DNA of 64,000 nt from UBA2031 sp037189985 (GTDB lineage Bacteria > Pseudomonadota > Gammaproteobacteria > Pseudomonadales > Moraxellaceae). Each line of letters opens with the position of its first letter. Positions within the stretch are counted from its first letter, which is position 1. The stretch lies in the NCBI GenBank assembly GCA_037189985.1, contig JBBCJX010000029.1, forward strand, positions 1 to 64,000. Direction: 5' to 3'. A program made the translations under genes and the position numbers. Positions 7,937-17,229 of this stretch are shown here, one piece after another. Under the pieces are notes generated by a model. The model made no database searches and was not told where the DNA came from. It saw only the letters and a program-made list of their open reading frames with translations.

Positions 7937-8695
7937 ATGACCCAGCCCCTCTCCGTCAAAGACCAGGTTTCTCCCGAGGAGTGGCGCGCCCGTGTCGATC
8001 TGGCTGCTGCCTACCGGCTGGTGGCACTCTATGGCTGGGATGATCTTATCTTCACGCATATCTCCGCCCGTGTGCCGGGGCCGGAGCATCATTTCCTCAT
8101 CAATCCCTACGGCATGATGTTCGAGGAAATCACGGCGTCGTCACTGGTGAAGGTCGACATGAACGGCCAGAAGGTCATGCCTTCTGCCTACGAGATCAAT
8201 CCGGCCGGTTTCACCATCCACAGCGCCATTCATGCAGCGCGTGAAGATGCACTTTGCGTGATGCACACGCACTCCCTGAACGGCGTTGCCGTGTCGGCCC
8301 AGAAAGGCGGATTGCTGCCGATTTCGCAGCAGTCTTCCATCGTGCTTTCCTCGCTTGCCTATCACGACTATGAAGGCATTGCCCTGCGTGATGACGAGAA
8401 GCCACGCCTTGTGTCTGACCTGGGGGGCAATAACTTCTTCATGCTGCGCAATCATGGTCTGCTCACGGTGGGCGGCAGTGCGGCCGATGCTTTCCTCTTC
8501 ATGTACCTGTTCGAGGCAGCCTGCATGATCCAGGTGCGTGCCCAGGCAGGTGGTGAACTGATTGCCGTGAATGAAAAAGTGCAGGAAGACAACAAGCTCA
8601 TGGCGCAGATGGTGTTGCGTGGCATGGGCGGTGCGCTGGCCTGGCCCGGCCTGTTGCGAAAGCTGGATCGCAGGAATCCGGGTTACGCGGATTGA
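7937..8695 (+). CDS. Class II aldolase/adducin family protein
   Basis: This 252-residue protein has the class II aldolase/adducin fold, with metal-binding HTHSLNG, HDYEG and NHGLLTVGG. The ISARVPG and INPYGMMFEEI phrases are typical of the stand-alone bacterial proteins of this family, whose role is generally unknown. Sugar-phosphate aldolases such as FucA are usually shorter and carry different binding residues. The start at 7937 follows AGGAG. It follows the hydrolase gene in the same direction. Confidence 0.87.
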   Translation: MTQPLSVKDQVSPEEWRARVDLAAAYRLVALYGWDDLIFTHISARVPGPEHHFLINPYGMMFEEITASSLVKVDMNGQKVMPSAYEINPAGFTIHSAIHAAREDALCVMHTHSLNGVAVSAQKGGLLPISQQSSIVLSSLAYHDYEGIALRDDEKPRLVSDLGGNNFFMLRNHGLLTVGGSAADAFLFMYLFEAACMIQVRAQAGGELIAVNEKVQEDNKLMAQMVLRGMGGALAWPGLLRKLDRRNPGYAD

Positions 8696-8772
8696 CCCTG
8701 ATCGGGTTGTGGTTTCTTGCGTAGCATTTTTGCAACAAGAGTGTCTTCTTTGCGTCTTCTGCAGTGGCGTTT

Positions 8773-8861
8773 TTCCCGGAAAACGGGAATGCATTGTCGA
8801 TAATCTGTGTTGTCATTGCCGCTCATCACATGTCTTACAGGGCAGACAGCTTCCTGTCATT
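8773..8861 (+). promoter_or_regulatory. Upstream region of the RND operon with TGTCATT half-sites
   Basis: The 285-base gap before the efflux operon holds a small hairpin (TTCCCG/CGGGAA, 8773-8789) and two exact TGTCATT words at 8811 and 8855, spaced 44 bases, about four helical turns. TGTCATT resembles the half-site of CusR/CopR-type boxes, and a regulator of that family is encoded in this operon. No convincing -35/-10 pair was found. The role as an operator is inference. Confidence 0.35.
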
Positions 8862-8980
8862 CTAATGAGCCTGCTTTACCCCTATCCTCGGCGCTAATCT
8901 CGCTTCATCATCACCCCCTTTGATGCGCTGGGCTGCTTTGGCCTGCGCGACCTCCATCCGTATTGGGAGACAGCAATACA

Positions 8981-10147
8981 ATGACTCTGGCAAGCAGGGT
9001 GAAGCGCCCGGTTTTCTGGCTGGCGGGCGTGATCGTGTTGGTACTGGCGGCACTGTTGTTCTGGGGGTTGAAAAAGGGCGAGAGTGACAAGCCACAGAGT
9101 GCTCCTGCCCCGGTGCCGGTGGAGACCGTGCATGCCCTGAAGCAGGACGTACCGCATCTCAGCGAAGGAATAGGCAGCGTGCAGCCCTTGCAGAGCGTGG
9201 CACTGCGTCCGCAGGTTGATGGTGTGCTGGCACAAGTGCTCTTCAAGGAAGGGCAACAGGTGAAAAAGGGTGAGCTGCTGGCACGTATCGATGATCGTGT
9301 GCCCGCTGCCAGCCTGGCGCAGGCGCAGGCAGAAAAACGCCGCAACGAGGCCCAGCTCCGGCTTGCCGAAGTGGACCTGGAGCGTTACAGCAGCCTGCTT
9401 GGCGGGCAGGCTGTTTCGAAGCAGCAGGTACAGCAGCAGGAAGCCCAGGTGCAACAACTCAAGGCCGCCGTTGCTGTCAGTGATGCGGCCATCTCCCACG
9501 CACAGACCCAGCTTTCCTTCACACGCATCACCGCGCCCTTTGATGGTCGTGCCGGCATGCGCCGTGTTGATCAAGGTAATCTGGTCACGGCCAACAGCAG
9601 TACCGGCATTGTCACTATCACGCAGATGGATCCGATATCGGTGGTGTTCACTTTGCCTCAGGAACTGTTGCCCCAGCTCAGGCCCTTGCTCTCCGGTACG
9701 AACAAGGCTGCGGTAGTGGCACGCGAGCAGTCGGGCAGTGCCGAGTTGGCCCGTGGCCGTCTCACCATGATCGACAACCAGATCGACAACACGACCGGCA
9801 CCATACGTTTGCGTGCCGAATTCGCCAATGCGGAAGGCTCGCTCTGGCCGGGGCAGTTCGTCACCGTGCAATTGCAGACAGGTAACAGTGCGGATGCCGT
9901 CGTGCTGCCCGTGCAGGCAGTGCGACAGAGTTTGAACGGCTCTTATGTTTTCCGGGTGCAGGATGGCAAGGCTGCCATGGTGCCGGTGAAAACCGGATGG
10001 CGGAACGATGCACTGGTTGTGGTGGTGGAGGGGGTGCAACCGGGTGACGACGTGGTGGTGGATGGCCACTCGCGCCTGCGTGATGGCGTGCCGGTCAAGG
10101 TGGTGAATGGTGCGGAAAGCGTGCCCGCCACGGAGGTCACGCAATGA
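8981..10147 (+). CDS. RND efflux periplasmic adaptor (MdtA-like)
   Basis: This is a 388-residue membrane-fusion protein. It has one N-terminal membrane anchor (residues 10-30), a biotinyl-lipoyl half (VRPQ-type VALRPQVDGVL), a Gln/Ala-rich alpha-helical hairpin, then the second lipoyl half and beta-barrel (FTRITAPFDGRAG, LWPGQFVTV). The adaptor bridges the inner-membrane RND pump to an outer-membrane channel. Its stop overlaps the pump gene start by 4 bases (ATGA), as expected for a coupled operon. The ATG at 8981 is preferred over an upstream in-frame TTG, because GGGAG lies upstream of it. No outer-membrane channel gene is present nearby. Confidence 0.93.
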   Translation: MTLASRVKRPVFWLAGVIVLVLAALLFWGLKKGESDKPQSAPAPVPVETVHALKQDVPHLSEGIGSVQPLQSVALRPQVDGVLAQVLFKEGQQVKKGELLARIDDRVPAASLAQAQAEKRRNEAQLRLAEVDLERYSSLLGGQAVSKQQVQQQEAQVQQLKAAVAVSDAAISHAQTQLSFTRITAPFDGRAGMRRVDQGNLVTANSSTGIVTITQMDPISVVFTLPQELLPQLRPLLSGTNKAAVVAREQSGSAELARGRLTMIDNQIDNTTGTIRLRAEFANAEGSLWPGQFVTVQLQTGNSADAVVLPVQAVRQSLNGSYVFRVQDGKAAMVPVKTGWRNDALVVVVEGVQPGDDVVVDGHSRLRDGVPVKVVNGAESVPATEVTQ

Positions 10148-13100
10148 GCGAACGCCAGAGCCGTGCCCAGGTCGGACTGACACGGCCCGGGCTGTCTACA
10201 TGGTTCATTGCACGGCCTGTGGCTTCGGCGCTGTTGGCGATATCCGTCGTGCTGCTGGGTGCTCTGGCGTTTCCCAAGCTGCCGGTGTCGCCTTTGCCGG
10301 AAGTGGACCTGCCTACCATCAACGTGCGCGCCAACCTGCCGGGTGCCAGCCCGCAAACCATGGCCTCTGCCGTCGCCACGCCGCTGGAAGTACAGTTCAG
10401 CGCGATTCCCGGCATCACGGAAATGACGTCCAGCAGCTCGCTGGGTTCAACGTCGATCACGCTGCAGTTCACGCTGGACAAGGACGTCAACGCAGCCGCG
10501 CAGGAAGTCCAGTCTGCGATCAATGCAGCGGCAGGCCGATTGCCTTCCGACATGCCCAGCCTGCCAACCTGGCGCAAGGACAATCCCAACGACAGCCCCA
10601 TCCTCGTGCTGCATGCGCGCTCCGACCTGATGACGCTGACCGAACTCAGCGACGTGGTGGAAACCTTGCTGGCGCGCCAGATCAGCCAGATCGACGGCGT
10701 GGCCGAGGTCATGGTCTCCGGTCTGCGCCGGCCAGCATTGCGCCTGCAGGCCTCCCCGGAAAAGCTGGCCGCTTACGGCCTGACGCTGGCCGACATCCGC
10801 CAGGCCGTGCAGGCCACCAGCGTCAACCAGCCCAAGGGTGCGCTCTATGGCCAGTCGCGCATTTCCACGATTGAGGCCAACGACCAGATTTTTACGGACA
10901 AGGATTACAACGGCCTGGTTGTCGCCTGGCGTGACGGTGCGCCGGTAAAGCTGGGGGACGTTGCTAAAGTCAGCTTTGGTGCCGAGAACGATTACGTGGC
11001 CTCGTGGCGGGGTGACAAGCCCGGCCTCAATCTCGTCATCCGGCGTCAGCCCGGGGCCAACATCGTGGCCACGGCTGACCGCATCCTGCAGGCACTGCCG
11101 CGCCTTCAGGAGACCATGCCGGCCAGCGTCAGCGTGGAGGTACTGAATGATCGCACGCGGACCATTCGCGCCTCCCTGCACGAAGTCGAGTTCACGTTGG
11201 CGCTGACAGTGGGCCTGGTGGTGCTGGTGATGGGGCTTTTCCTGCGCCAGGTTTCGGCCACGCTCATTGTGGCGGCGGTGCTGCTGCTCTCGCTGGCGGG
11301 CTCGGCAGCGGCCATGCATCTGCTGGGATTCAGCCTCAACAACCTCACGCTGGTAGCACTGGTCATCTCGGTAGGTTTCATCGTCGACGATGCCATCGTG
11401 GTGGTGGAAAACATCCATCGCCATCTGGAGGCGGGAGAGTCCATGCGCGAGGCGGCTGTGAAGGGCGCCTCCGAAATCGGTTTCACGGTGGTGTCGATCA
11501 GTTTTTCACTGATCGCCGCGTTTATTCCCCTCCTGTTCATGGGCGGTGTGATTGGACGTCTCTTCAGCGAATTTGCGCTGACCGTCACCGCCTCCATCCT
11601 GATTTCCGTGGTGGCATCACTGACGCTGGCGCCCATGCTGGCTTCGCGCTTCATGAAGGCCATGCCGCATGCCAAAGAGAAAAAGCCAGGCCTCTCGGAA
11701 AAGCTGGTGGCCCTGTATGACCGCGCACTGGTCTGGGTGTTTGCCCACCAGCGTACGGTGCTGCTGCTGTTCGGCCTCACGGTTGGCTGTGCCGTAGTGG
11801 GTTACACGCTCATTTCCAAGGGCTTTTTTCCTTTGCAGGACACGGCTTTCGTCACCGGCAGCACGCGCATGGCCGAGGATATTTCCTACGACGACATGAT
11901 GAAGAAGCATCTGGAGCTGGCGGCCATCCTGGAGCGCGATCCGGCCGTGCAGTCCTTTGGTCATCTTGTGGGCGGTTTTGCCGGTCTGGCCAGCGGGCGT
12001 TTCTGGATTTCGCTAAAGGACCGTGGCGACCGCGACGTGTCTTCGGAGGGCTTCATCAACCGTGTCCGTCCGCAGCTGTCACAGGTGCCCGGCGTGCAGC
12101 TTTTCCTGCGCTCGGCACAGGATATCAATCTCGGTGCCGGGCCCTCGCGGGCGCAGTACCAGTACACGATCAAGAGCACGGACAGCAAGGCGCTCTCGGA
12201 ATGGTCCGAGCGTCTGGTGCAGCGCCTGCAGCAGGAGCCGGGCATGCGCGATGTGTCCAGCGACCAGCAACTGGGCGCCAGCATGACACGGCTCACGATT
12301 GATCGTGCTGCTGCGGCGCGTCATGGCATCACGACCAGTGACATCAGCCAGTTGCTTTACGATGCCTTCGGTCAGCGCCAGATCAGCCAGTACCAGACCG
12401 AGGTCAACCAGTACTGGGTGGTGCTGGAGATCAATCCCGACCAGCGTGGCGAGGCCAGCAGCCTGCAGTATTTCTATCTGCGCTCACCGCTGACCGGGCA
12501 GATGGTGCCGCTGTCCACCGTGGCGAAACTCGAGCCACCCGGAACAGGGCCGCTGTCCATCACGCATGACGGCATGTTTCCTTCGGTCAATCTCTCCTTC
12601 AATCTGGTGCCGGGCATGTCGCTGGGCGATGCCGTTGAACGCGTGCGTGCGGCCGAAGCGGAAATCGGCATGCCGGGCGACATCACCGGCAGCTTCCGTG
12701 GCAATGCGCAGGCCTTCCAGAGTGCACTAGCCACCCAGCCCCTGTTGATCCTGACGGCCCTGCTCGCGGTCTACATCATCCTGGGCGTGCTGTATGAAAG
12801 CTTTGTGCACCCTTTGACCATTCTTTCCACGCTGCCGTCGGCGGGTGTGGGGGCGCTCCTGATGCTCTGGGCCTGTGGCCAGGATTTCTCCATCATGGCC
12901 ATGATCGGCATCGTGCTGCTGATCGGCATCGTGAAGAAGAACGGCATCCTGATGGTGGACTTTGCCCTGGATGCGCAGCGACGACAGGGCCTGAGCCCTG
13001 AAGAAGCCATACACCAGGCCTGCTTGGTACGGTTCCGCCCAATCATCATGACTACGCTGGCTGCCCTGCTGGCTGCCATTCCCCTGATGCTGGGCATGGG

Positions 13101-13266
13101 TACCGGCGCGGAATTGCGGCAGCCTCTGGGCATGGCCGTGGTGGGCGGCCTGCTGGTGAGCCAGGTGCTTACACTGTTTTCCACTCCGGTGGTTTATCTT
13201 GCACTGGACCGGCTGTTCCATCGTCGGGGCGACAAGCTGCTGACAGACACGGCCGTGCCGGAATGA
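10144..13266 (+). CDS. RND multidrug efflux permease (MdtB/MdtC-like)
   Basis: This is a 1040-residue HAE1-type RND transporter. A first membrane helix (ARPVASALLAISVVLLGALA) is followed by the PVSPLPEVDLPTI signature of the MdtB/MdtC branch. It has two large periplasmic loops and two blocks of membrane helices, including the proton-relay helix GFIVDDAIVVVENI and the second-half helix with KKNGILMVDFALD. It exports drugs, bile-salt-like compounds or metals by proton antiport. MdtB-type pumps usually work as heteromers with an adjacent MdtC; here a single permease is present. It is in one operon with the adaptor and the two-component system downstream. Confidence 0.94.
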   Translation: MSERQSRAQVGLTRPGLSTWFIARPVASALLAISVVLLGALAFPKLPVSPLPEVDLPTINVRANLPGASPQTMASAVATPLEVQFSAIPGITEMTSSSSLGSTSITLQFTLDKDVNAAAQEVQSAINAAAGRLPSDMPSLPTWRKDNPNDSPILVLHARSDLMTLTELSDVVETLLARQISQIDGVAEVMVSGLRRPALRLQASPEKLAAYGLTLADIRQAVQATSVNQPKGALYGQSRISTIEANDQIFTDKDYNGLVVAWRDGAPVKLGDVAKVSFGAENDYVASWRGDKPGLNLVIRRQPGANIVATADRILQALPRLQETMPASVSVEVLNDRTRTIRASLHEVEFTLALTVGLVVLVMGLFLRQVSATLIVAAVLLLSLAGSAAAMHLLGFSLNNLTLVALVISVGFIVDDAIVVVENIHRHLEAGESMREAAVKGASEIGFTVVSISFSLIAAFIPLLFMGGVIGRLFSEFALTVTASILISVVASLTLAPMLASRFMKAMPHAKEKKPGLSEKLVALYDRALVWVFAHQRTVLLLFGLTVGCAVVGYTLISKGFFPLQDTAFVTGSTRMAEDISYDDMMKKHLELAAILERDPAVQSFGHLVGGFAGLASGRFWISLKDRGDRDVSSEGFINRVRPQLSQVPGVQLFLRSAQDINLGAGPSRAQYQYTIKSTDSKALSEWSERLVQRLQQEPGMRDVSSDQQLGASMTRLTIDRAAAARHGITTSDISQLLYDAFGQRQISQYQTEVNQYWVVLEINPDQRGEASSLQYFYLRSPLTGQMVPLSTVAKLEPPGTGPLSITHDGMFPSVNLSFNLVPGMSLGDAVERVRAAEAEIGMPGDITGSFRGNAQAFQSALATQPLLILTALLAVYIILGVLYESFVHPLTILSTLPSAGVGALLMLWACGQDFSIMAMIGIVLLIGIVKKNGILMVDFALDAQRRQGLSPEEAIHQACLVRFRPIIMTTLAALLAAIPLMLGMGTGAELRQPLGMAVVGGLLVSQVLTLFSTPVVYLALDRLFHRRGDKLLTDTAVPE

Positions 13267-13276
13267 GGAGGTTTGC

Positions 13277-13969
13277 ATGCGGGTGCTGATCGTCGAAGAC
13301 GAAAACAAGACAGCAGACTATCTGCGCCGTGGCCTGAGCGAGCATGGCTATGCCGTTGATCTCGCCAGCAACGGCGTCGATGGATGCCATGCTGCGCTGG
13401 AGAACGATTACGACGTGATCGTTCTTGATGTGATGCTGCCGGGCCAGGACGGTTTTTCCGTGCTGCGTGACCTGCGCCGCCAGAAGCAGACACCGGTCAT
13501 CATGCTGACCGCGCGCGACAGCGTGGATGACCGTGTGCTCGGTTTGCGCGAGGGCGCCGATGATTATCTGGTCAAGCCGTTTTCCTTTGTGGAACTGGTG
13601 GCTCGCCTGCAGGCGTTGACGCGTCGTGGCCGCCAGCAGGAGTCCACGCGCCTGCAGGTGGGTGATCTGGTGGTCGACCAGATCAGCCGCAAGGCTTTCC
13701 GTGACGGCCAGCGCCTGGACCTGACCGCCAAAGAGTTTGCGCTCATCGCACTGTTGGCGCGGCACCAGGGTGAAATCCTGTCCAAGACCATGATTGCCGA
13801 GCAGGTCTGGGACATGAACTTCGACAGCAACACGAATGTCATCGAGGTGGCCATCAAGCGCTTGCGCAACAAGATGGACCTGCCTTACCAGCCCAAGCTC
13901 CTGCATACCATTCGTGGCATGGGCTATGTGCTGGAAGTCCGCGACAAAGAGGCGCACGAGACGACGTGA
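13277..13969 (+). CDS. Heavy-metal-type response regulator (CusR/CopR/IrlR family)
   Basis: This is a 230-residue OmpR-type regulator. The receiver domain has acidic residues (VEDE), the phospho-Asp in VIVLDVMLPGQDG, Thr in MLTARD and Lys in DDYLVKPFSF. The winged-helix DNA-binding domain ends in LLHTIRGMGYVL. The sequence matches the heavy-metal subgroup that binds TGACA/TGTCA palindromes. It starts 10 bases after the pump gene behind GAGGAG, and overlaps the kinase gene by 4 bases. It probably controls the upstream efflux genes. Confidence 0.93.
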   Translation: MRVLIVEDENKTADYLRRGLSEHGYAVDLASNGVDGCHAALENDYDVIVLDVMLPGQDGFSVLRDLRRQKQTPVIMLTARDSVDDRVLGLREGADDYLVKPFSFVELVARLQALTRRGRQQESTRLQVGDLVVDQISRKAFRDGQRLDLTAKEFALIALLARHQGEILSKTMIAEQVWDMNFDSNTNVIEVAIKRLRNKMDLPYQPKLLHTIRGMGYVLEVRDKEAHETT

Positions 13970-15333
13970 AGCTGTCCATTGCGCGCCGGCTGGCGCTCAT
14001 GTTCGCGGTGGCAGCCATCGTCGTTTTTGTGGGCGGGGCATTGCTGTTGCAGCAGTCGCTGGTGAATGCGCTGGAGCAGCAGCAGGCCGAGGAGCTGATG
14101 CTCCGTATTGCCGTGCTGGAGCCCGTGCTCGGCAAGAAAGAAACGGATGATGACTGGGACCGCGTGCGTGCACGCCTTGACCTGCTGACACCGGGTGACG
14201 GCTCGGTGCGTTACTGGATACTCAGTGACGACGAGCGATACCGCTATGGCAGCAAGCTTGAGTCCGAAGCAGAGTGGGAAAGCGGCCCGGACGGTTTTGG
14301 CCACCTGCGGGTTGCCGGCCTGCACTGTCCCCTGAAGACATTGATCAAGACTGTGCCGGCGCGCGGAATACGTCCGGATGTGCGCTTCATGGTGGCACTG
14401 GATCCCACTCCCTTCCTCCATACACAGGAACGTTTCCGCCTCACCTTGGGCATATTCCTTGTGGCAGGAGCCCTTCTTGTAGCTGCACTGGGCTATTGGA
14501 TATCCCGCATCGGCCTGCGCCCGCTGGACCGTCTTTCGGAAGAAGCCAATGCACTGAGTCCTCGCAATCTTTCGCAGCGGCTCGGGCAGGAAACCCTGCC
14601 GCCGGAACTGGATACGCTGGCTGCCTCGTTCAACGGCGCCTTGCAGCGGCTGGAGGCTGCCTACAAGCAGCTTGAGTCTTTCAATGCCGATGTGGCCCAT
14701 GAACTGCGTACACCACTGACAAACCTCATCGGGCAGACACAGGTGGTGCTTTCCCGCGAGCGCAGCCATGGCGAGTTCGAGGATGTGCTGCAGTCCAATC
14801 TGGAAGAGCTGGAGCGCCTGCGCGCCATCATCAACGACATGCTCTTCCTGGCGCGTGCAGACCAAGGCGAGACTGCCCGCAATCTTGTGCAGGCCGATCT
14901 GGCGGCCGAGGTGGAAAAAACCGTGGAGTTCCTCGAACCCATCCTTGATGAAGCTGCCATGACGGTGCGTGTGCAAGGCAGCATTTCTGCACCGGTGGAA
15001 ACAGCATTGTTCAGGCGGGCCGTGGCTAACCTCCTGCACAATGCCGTGCAGCACTCGGCAACGGGAAGCGAGATCGTGGCCACCATCCGGTGTGAGGCTG
15101 GCAGCATCCATGTCGAGGTCAGCAATCCCGGAGAGCCGATTGCCGATATCCATCTGGCGCATCTTTTTGACCGCTTCTATCGCGCTGATGCTGCCCGGCG
15201 CGGCAGCGATGAGAGTCATGGCCTGGGCCTGTCCATCGTAAAGGCGATTGCGGCCATGCACGGCGGCAGCGTGTTTGCGCGCAGCCAGGGCGGAAACAAC
15301 ATCATCGGCTTCACGATTTCTGAAGAGCGATGA
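13966..15333 (+). CDS. Sensor histidine kinase (CusS/CopS-like)
   Basis: This 455-residue kinase starts with GTG, overlapping the regulator stop (GTGA). It has a membrane helix at residues 9-30, a periplasmic sensor of about 130 residues, a second membrane helix around 165-185, HAMP, then the dimerisation box with the phospho-His in DVAHELRTPL. The ATPase domain has N (LLHNAVQHS), a G1-like NPGEPIADIHLAHLFDRFYR and G2 HGLGLSIV. It is the cognate partner of the regulator just upstream. The signal is unknown; the heavy-metal family suggests copper or silver, but the pump is of the multidrug type. Confidence 0.92.
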   Translation: MKLSIARRLALMFAVAAIVVFVGGALLLQQSLVNALEQQQAEELMLRIAVLEPVLGKKETDDDWDRVRARLDLLTPGDGSVRYWILSDDERYRYGSKLESEAEWESGPDGFGHLRVAGLHCPLKTLIKTVPARGIRPDVRFMVALDPTPFLHTQERFRLTLGIFLVAGALLVAALGYWISRIGLRPLDRLSEEANALSPRNLSQRLGQETLPPELDTLAASFNGALQRLEAAYKQLESFNADVAHELRTPLTNLIGQTQVVLSRERSHGEFEDVLQSNLEELERLRAIINDMLFLARADQGETARNLVQADLAAEVEKTVEFLEPILDEAAMTVRVQGSISAPVETALFRRAVANLLHNAVQHSATGSEIVATIRCEAGSIHVEVSNPGEPIADIHLAHLFDRFYRADAARRGSDESHGLGLSIVKAIAAMHGGSVFARSQGGNNIIGFTISEER

Positions 15334-15358
15334 TTTACGAAAATTGAAAGATGTTTGC

Positions 15359-15838
15359 TCAGGCGGTCAGCGTCTTGCGCATGATGCTGATCGGCTTTCC
15401 TTCAAAAAACCGCTCTTCGATCCGTTCCCAGCCGCGCCTCTCGTAAAGTGCCTGCTGGTCTTCCGTGAAAAGATAAAGCCTGGCGTGTCCCTGTTGCCTG
15501 GCTTCTTCTTCAATGGCGTTGATCAGCCGGCTGCCCGTGCCGCTGCCGCGTGCGGCAGGCAGCACAAGTACATTCGCCAGCCAGGGAGAAAAAGCAGCTT
15601 CGCCGTGCATGTCATCGGCAATGAGGCTGGCTGAGCCCTGAAGCCGGCCGCTGGCATCCAGCGCGAGCAGCGTGAGCGGAAAATCGCCGAGATGTGTGGC
15701 GAATTCCTTTTCCCAGTCCTGTTGTGTCCATCCCGGGTGTGATGCCTGCCATTGCGGGTGGTGCAATGCGGCCAGTGTGACAACAAGGTCAGGCCGGGAG
15801 CCCAGCCTGATCATCGTGACGGCAGTTGCTTCAGGCAT
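15359..15838 (-). CDS. GNAT family N-acetyltransferase
   Basis: This is a 159-residue GCN5-related acetyltransferase. Motif A is present (WLANVLVLPAARGSGTGSRL, with the acetyl-CoA loop R-G-S-G-T-G), followed by YLFTEDQQALYERRGW, which is typical of motif B. The substrate is unknown. The start at 15838 overlaps the end of tcdA by 8 bases, so the two are probably co-translated. An in-frame Met at 15814 is an alternative. It converges with the sensor kinase gene. Confidence 0.87.
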   Translation of the reverse strand: MPEATAVTMIRLGSRPDLVVTLAALHHPQWQASHPGWTQQDWEKEFATHLGDFPLTLLALDASGRLQGSASLIADDMHGEAAFSPWLANVLVLPAARGSGTGSRLINAIEEEARQQGHARLYLFTEDQQALYERRGWERIEERFFEGKPISIMRKTLTA

Positions 15839-16631
15839 GGCCAGCCGCTCTTGCAATACGCAGCCGCATGCGCCGCAGCATGTGTCGCAAGCCTTCGGCG
15901 GTAGCCATCATGCCCATGCTGGCGGTGACCAGCGTTGTGGAGCCGTAGCCGGTGCAGCTGAGATTACCGCTTTCGCAACTGCCGCCTTCCGGTGTGCTGA
16001 CGGACTGATCGGAGTACACGCAACTGATGCCGAATTTTTCGGCAGGGTCTTGCGGGAAATTGCATTCACGTCGCAGGCGCCGGCGCACTTTTGCCAGCAA
16101 GGGATCGCGATGCGTGCGCGTGAGATCGTCCACGCGCAACTGTGTAGGGTCCGTCTTGCCGCCCGCGGCACCTGCCACGACCAGCGGAATGCGGCGACGA
16201 CGGCACCAGACGACAAGCGATACTTTGGCATCGGCATCGTCGGTGCAGTCCAGTACCAGGTCGGGTGTGTCTGAGACAAGGGTGGCGATATTCTCGCGGG
16301 TGAGAAAATCATCGACCAGAGTGAGCTTTATACGCGGGTTGATCCCCAGCGCGCGTTCGGCCAGCACGTCTATCTTGCCGCGCCCGAACGTGTCGGTGAG
16401 TGCCGGCAACTGGCGGTTTACGTTGGAGGCAACAAGCACATCCATGTCGATCAGTGTCAGCCGGCCTATGCCGGTACGCGCGAGCGCCTCTATGGCCCAG
16501 GAACCCACGCCACCGGCACCGACCACCACGACATGCGCCTGCTGGTAAAGGGCAAGGCTGTCCTCGCCATAGAGCCGGGCGATGCCGTTGAAGCGGCGGT
16601 CGTAGTCATCGTCAGGGAGGGGGGCGGTCAT
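15831..16631 (-). CDS. tcdA: tRNA threonylcarbamoyladenosine dehydratase TcdA (CsdL)
   Basis: This 266-residue E1-like ThiF-fold enzyme cyclises t6A37 of tRNA to ct6A. The ATP-binding loop is GAGGVGSWAIEALARTGIG, and DMDVLVASNVNRQ carries the Asp and Arg of the adenylation site. FGISCVYSDQ holds the characteristic Cys and the C-terminal SGNLSCTGYGSTT is typical of TcdA rather than MoeB or ThiF. The length equals E. coli TcdA. The ribosome site at 16631 is weak. It is divergent from the DUF2721 gene. Confidence 0.93.
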   Translation of the reverse strand: MTAPLPDDDYDRRFNGIARLYGEDSLALYQQAHVVVVGAGGVGSWAIEALARTGIGRLTLIDMDVLVASNVNRQLPALTDTFGRGKIDVLAERALGINPRIKLTLVDDFLTRENIATLVSDTPDLVLDCTDDADAKVSLVVWCRRRRIPLVVAGAAGGKTDPTQLRVDDLTRTHRDPLLAKVRRRLRRECNFPQDPAEKFGISCVYSDQSVSTPEGGSCESGNLSCTGYGSTTLVTASMGMMATAEGLRHMLRRMRLRIARAAGHA

Positions 16632-16746
16632 GGCGGCAGGATAGTTACGTGCGGGTCGGCATTATAGCGGGCAGAGTGGGGAGGCATAACACGTCCGGGC
16701 GGGTCTGCTAGCATGAAGCCTGATCCATTGCAGAGGACAAGGTTTC

Positions 16747-17229
16747 ATGCCCCTGGCTCCCATTTCTGCCGAACTTGCGGCGGGCAGCGTCAACAATGTC
16801 GTGTATTTCATCCAGCTTGCCGTGGCCCCGGTTTTTCTCCTTGCCGGCGTGGGCACCATGCTGGGCGTGCTCACCAACCGGCTGGCCCGCATCATTGACC
16901 GGGCACGCAAGGTGGAGGCGCACTATCAGGAAAATGACGATGTCGTCCTGCGTGGCAGTCTGCGCCTGGACCTCAAGCTGTTGTCGCGCCGGGCACGGCT
17001 GGTGAGCTGGTCCATCAGTTTCTGCACTTCTTGCTCTCTCTTTGTATCGCTCATCATCATGATGCTGTTCGTGGAATCGTTGTTTGACGTGCATCTTCGA
17101 GGCGTGGTGCCCGTGCTCTTCATTGTGGCCATGAGTGCTTTCACGATCGGGCTCCTGCTGTTCCTGCGGGAGATTTACCTCGCGACTGCGGCCTTGCGTA
17201 TCGGTTTCCCGGATGACGGGAGCGCATGA
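16747..17229 (+). CDS. DUF2721 membrane protein
   Basis: This 160-residue protein has three predicted membrane helices: residues 20-43 (FIQLAVAPVFLLAGVGTMLG), about 85-109, and about 118-142. A basic cytoplasmic loop between the first two carries TNRLARIIDRAR, the hallmark of DUF2721. The function of the family is unknown. It is first in a tight + strand operon: its stop overlaps the RNase T2 gene by 4 bases, and a macro-domain gene follows. Confidence 0.88.
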   Translation: MPLAPISAELAAGSVNNVVYFIQLAVAPVFLLAGVGTMLGVLTNRLARIIDRARKVEAHYQENDDVVLRGSLRLDLKLLSRRARLVSWSISFCTSCSLFVSLIIMMLFVESLFDVHLRGVVPVLFIVAMSAFTIGLLLFLREIYLATAALRIGFPDDGSA

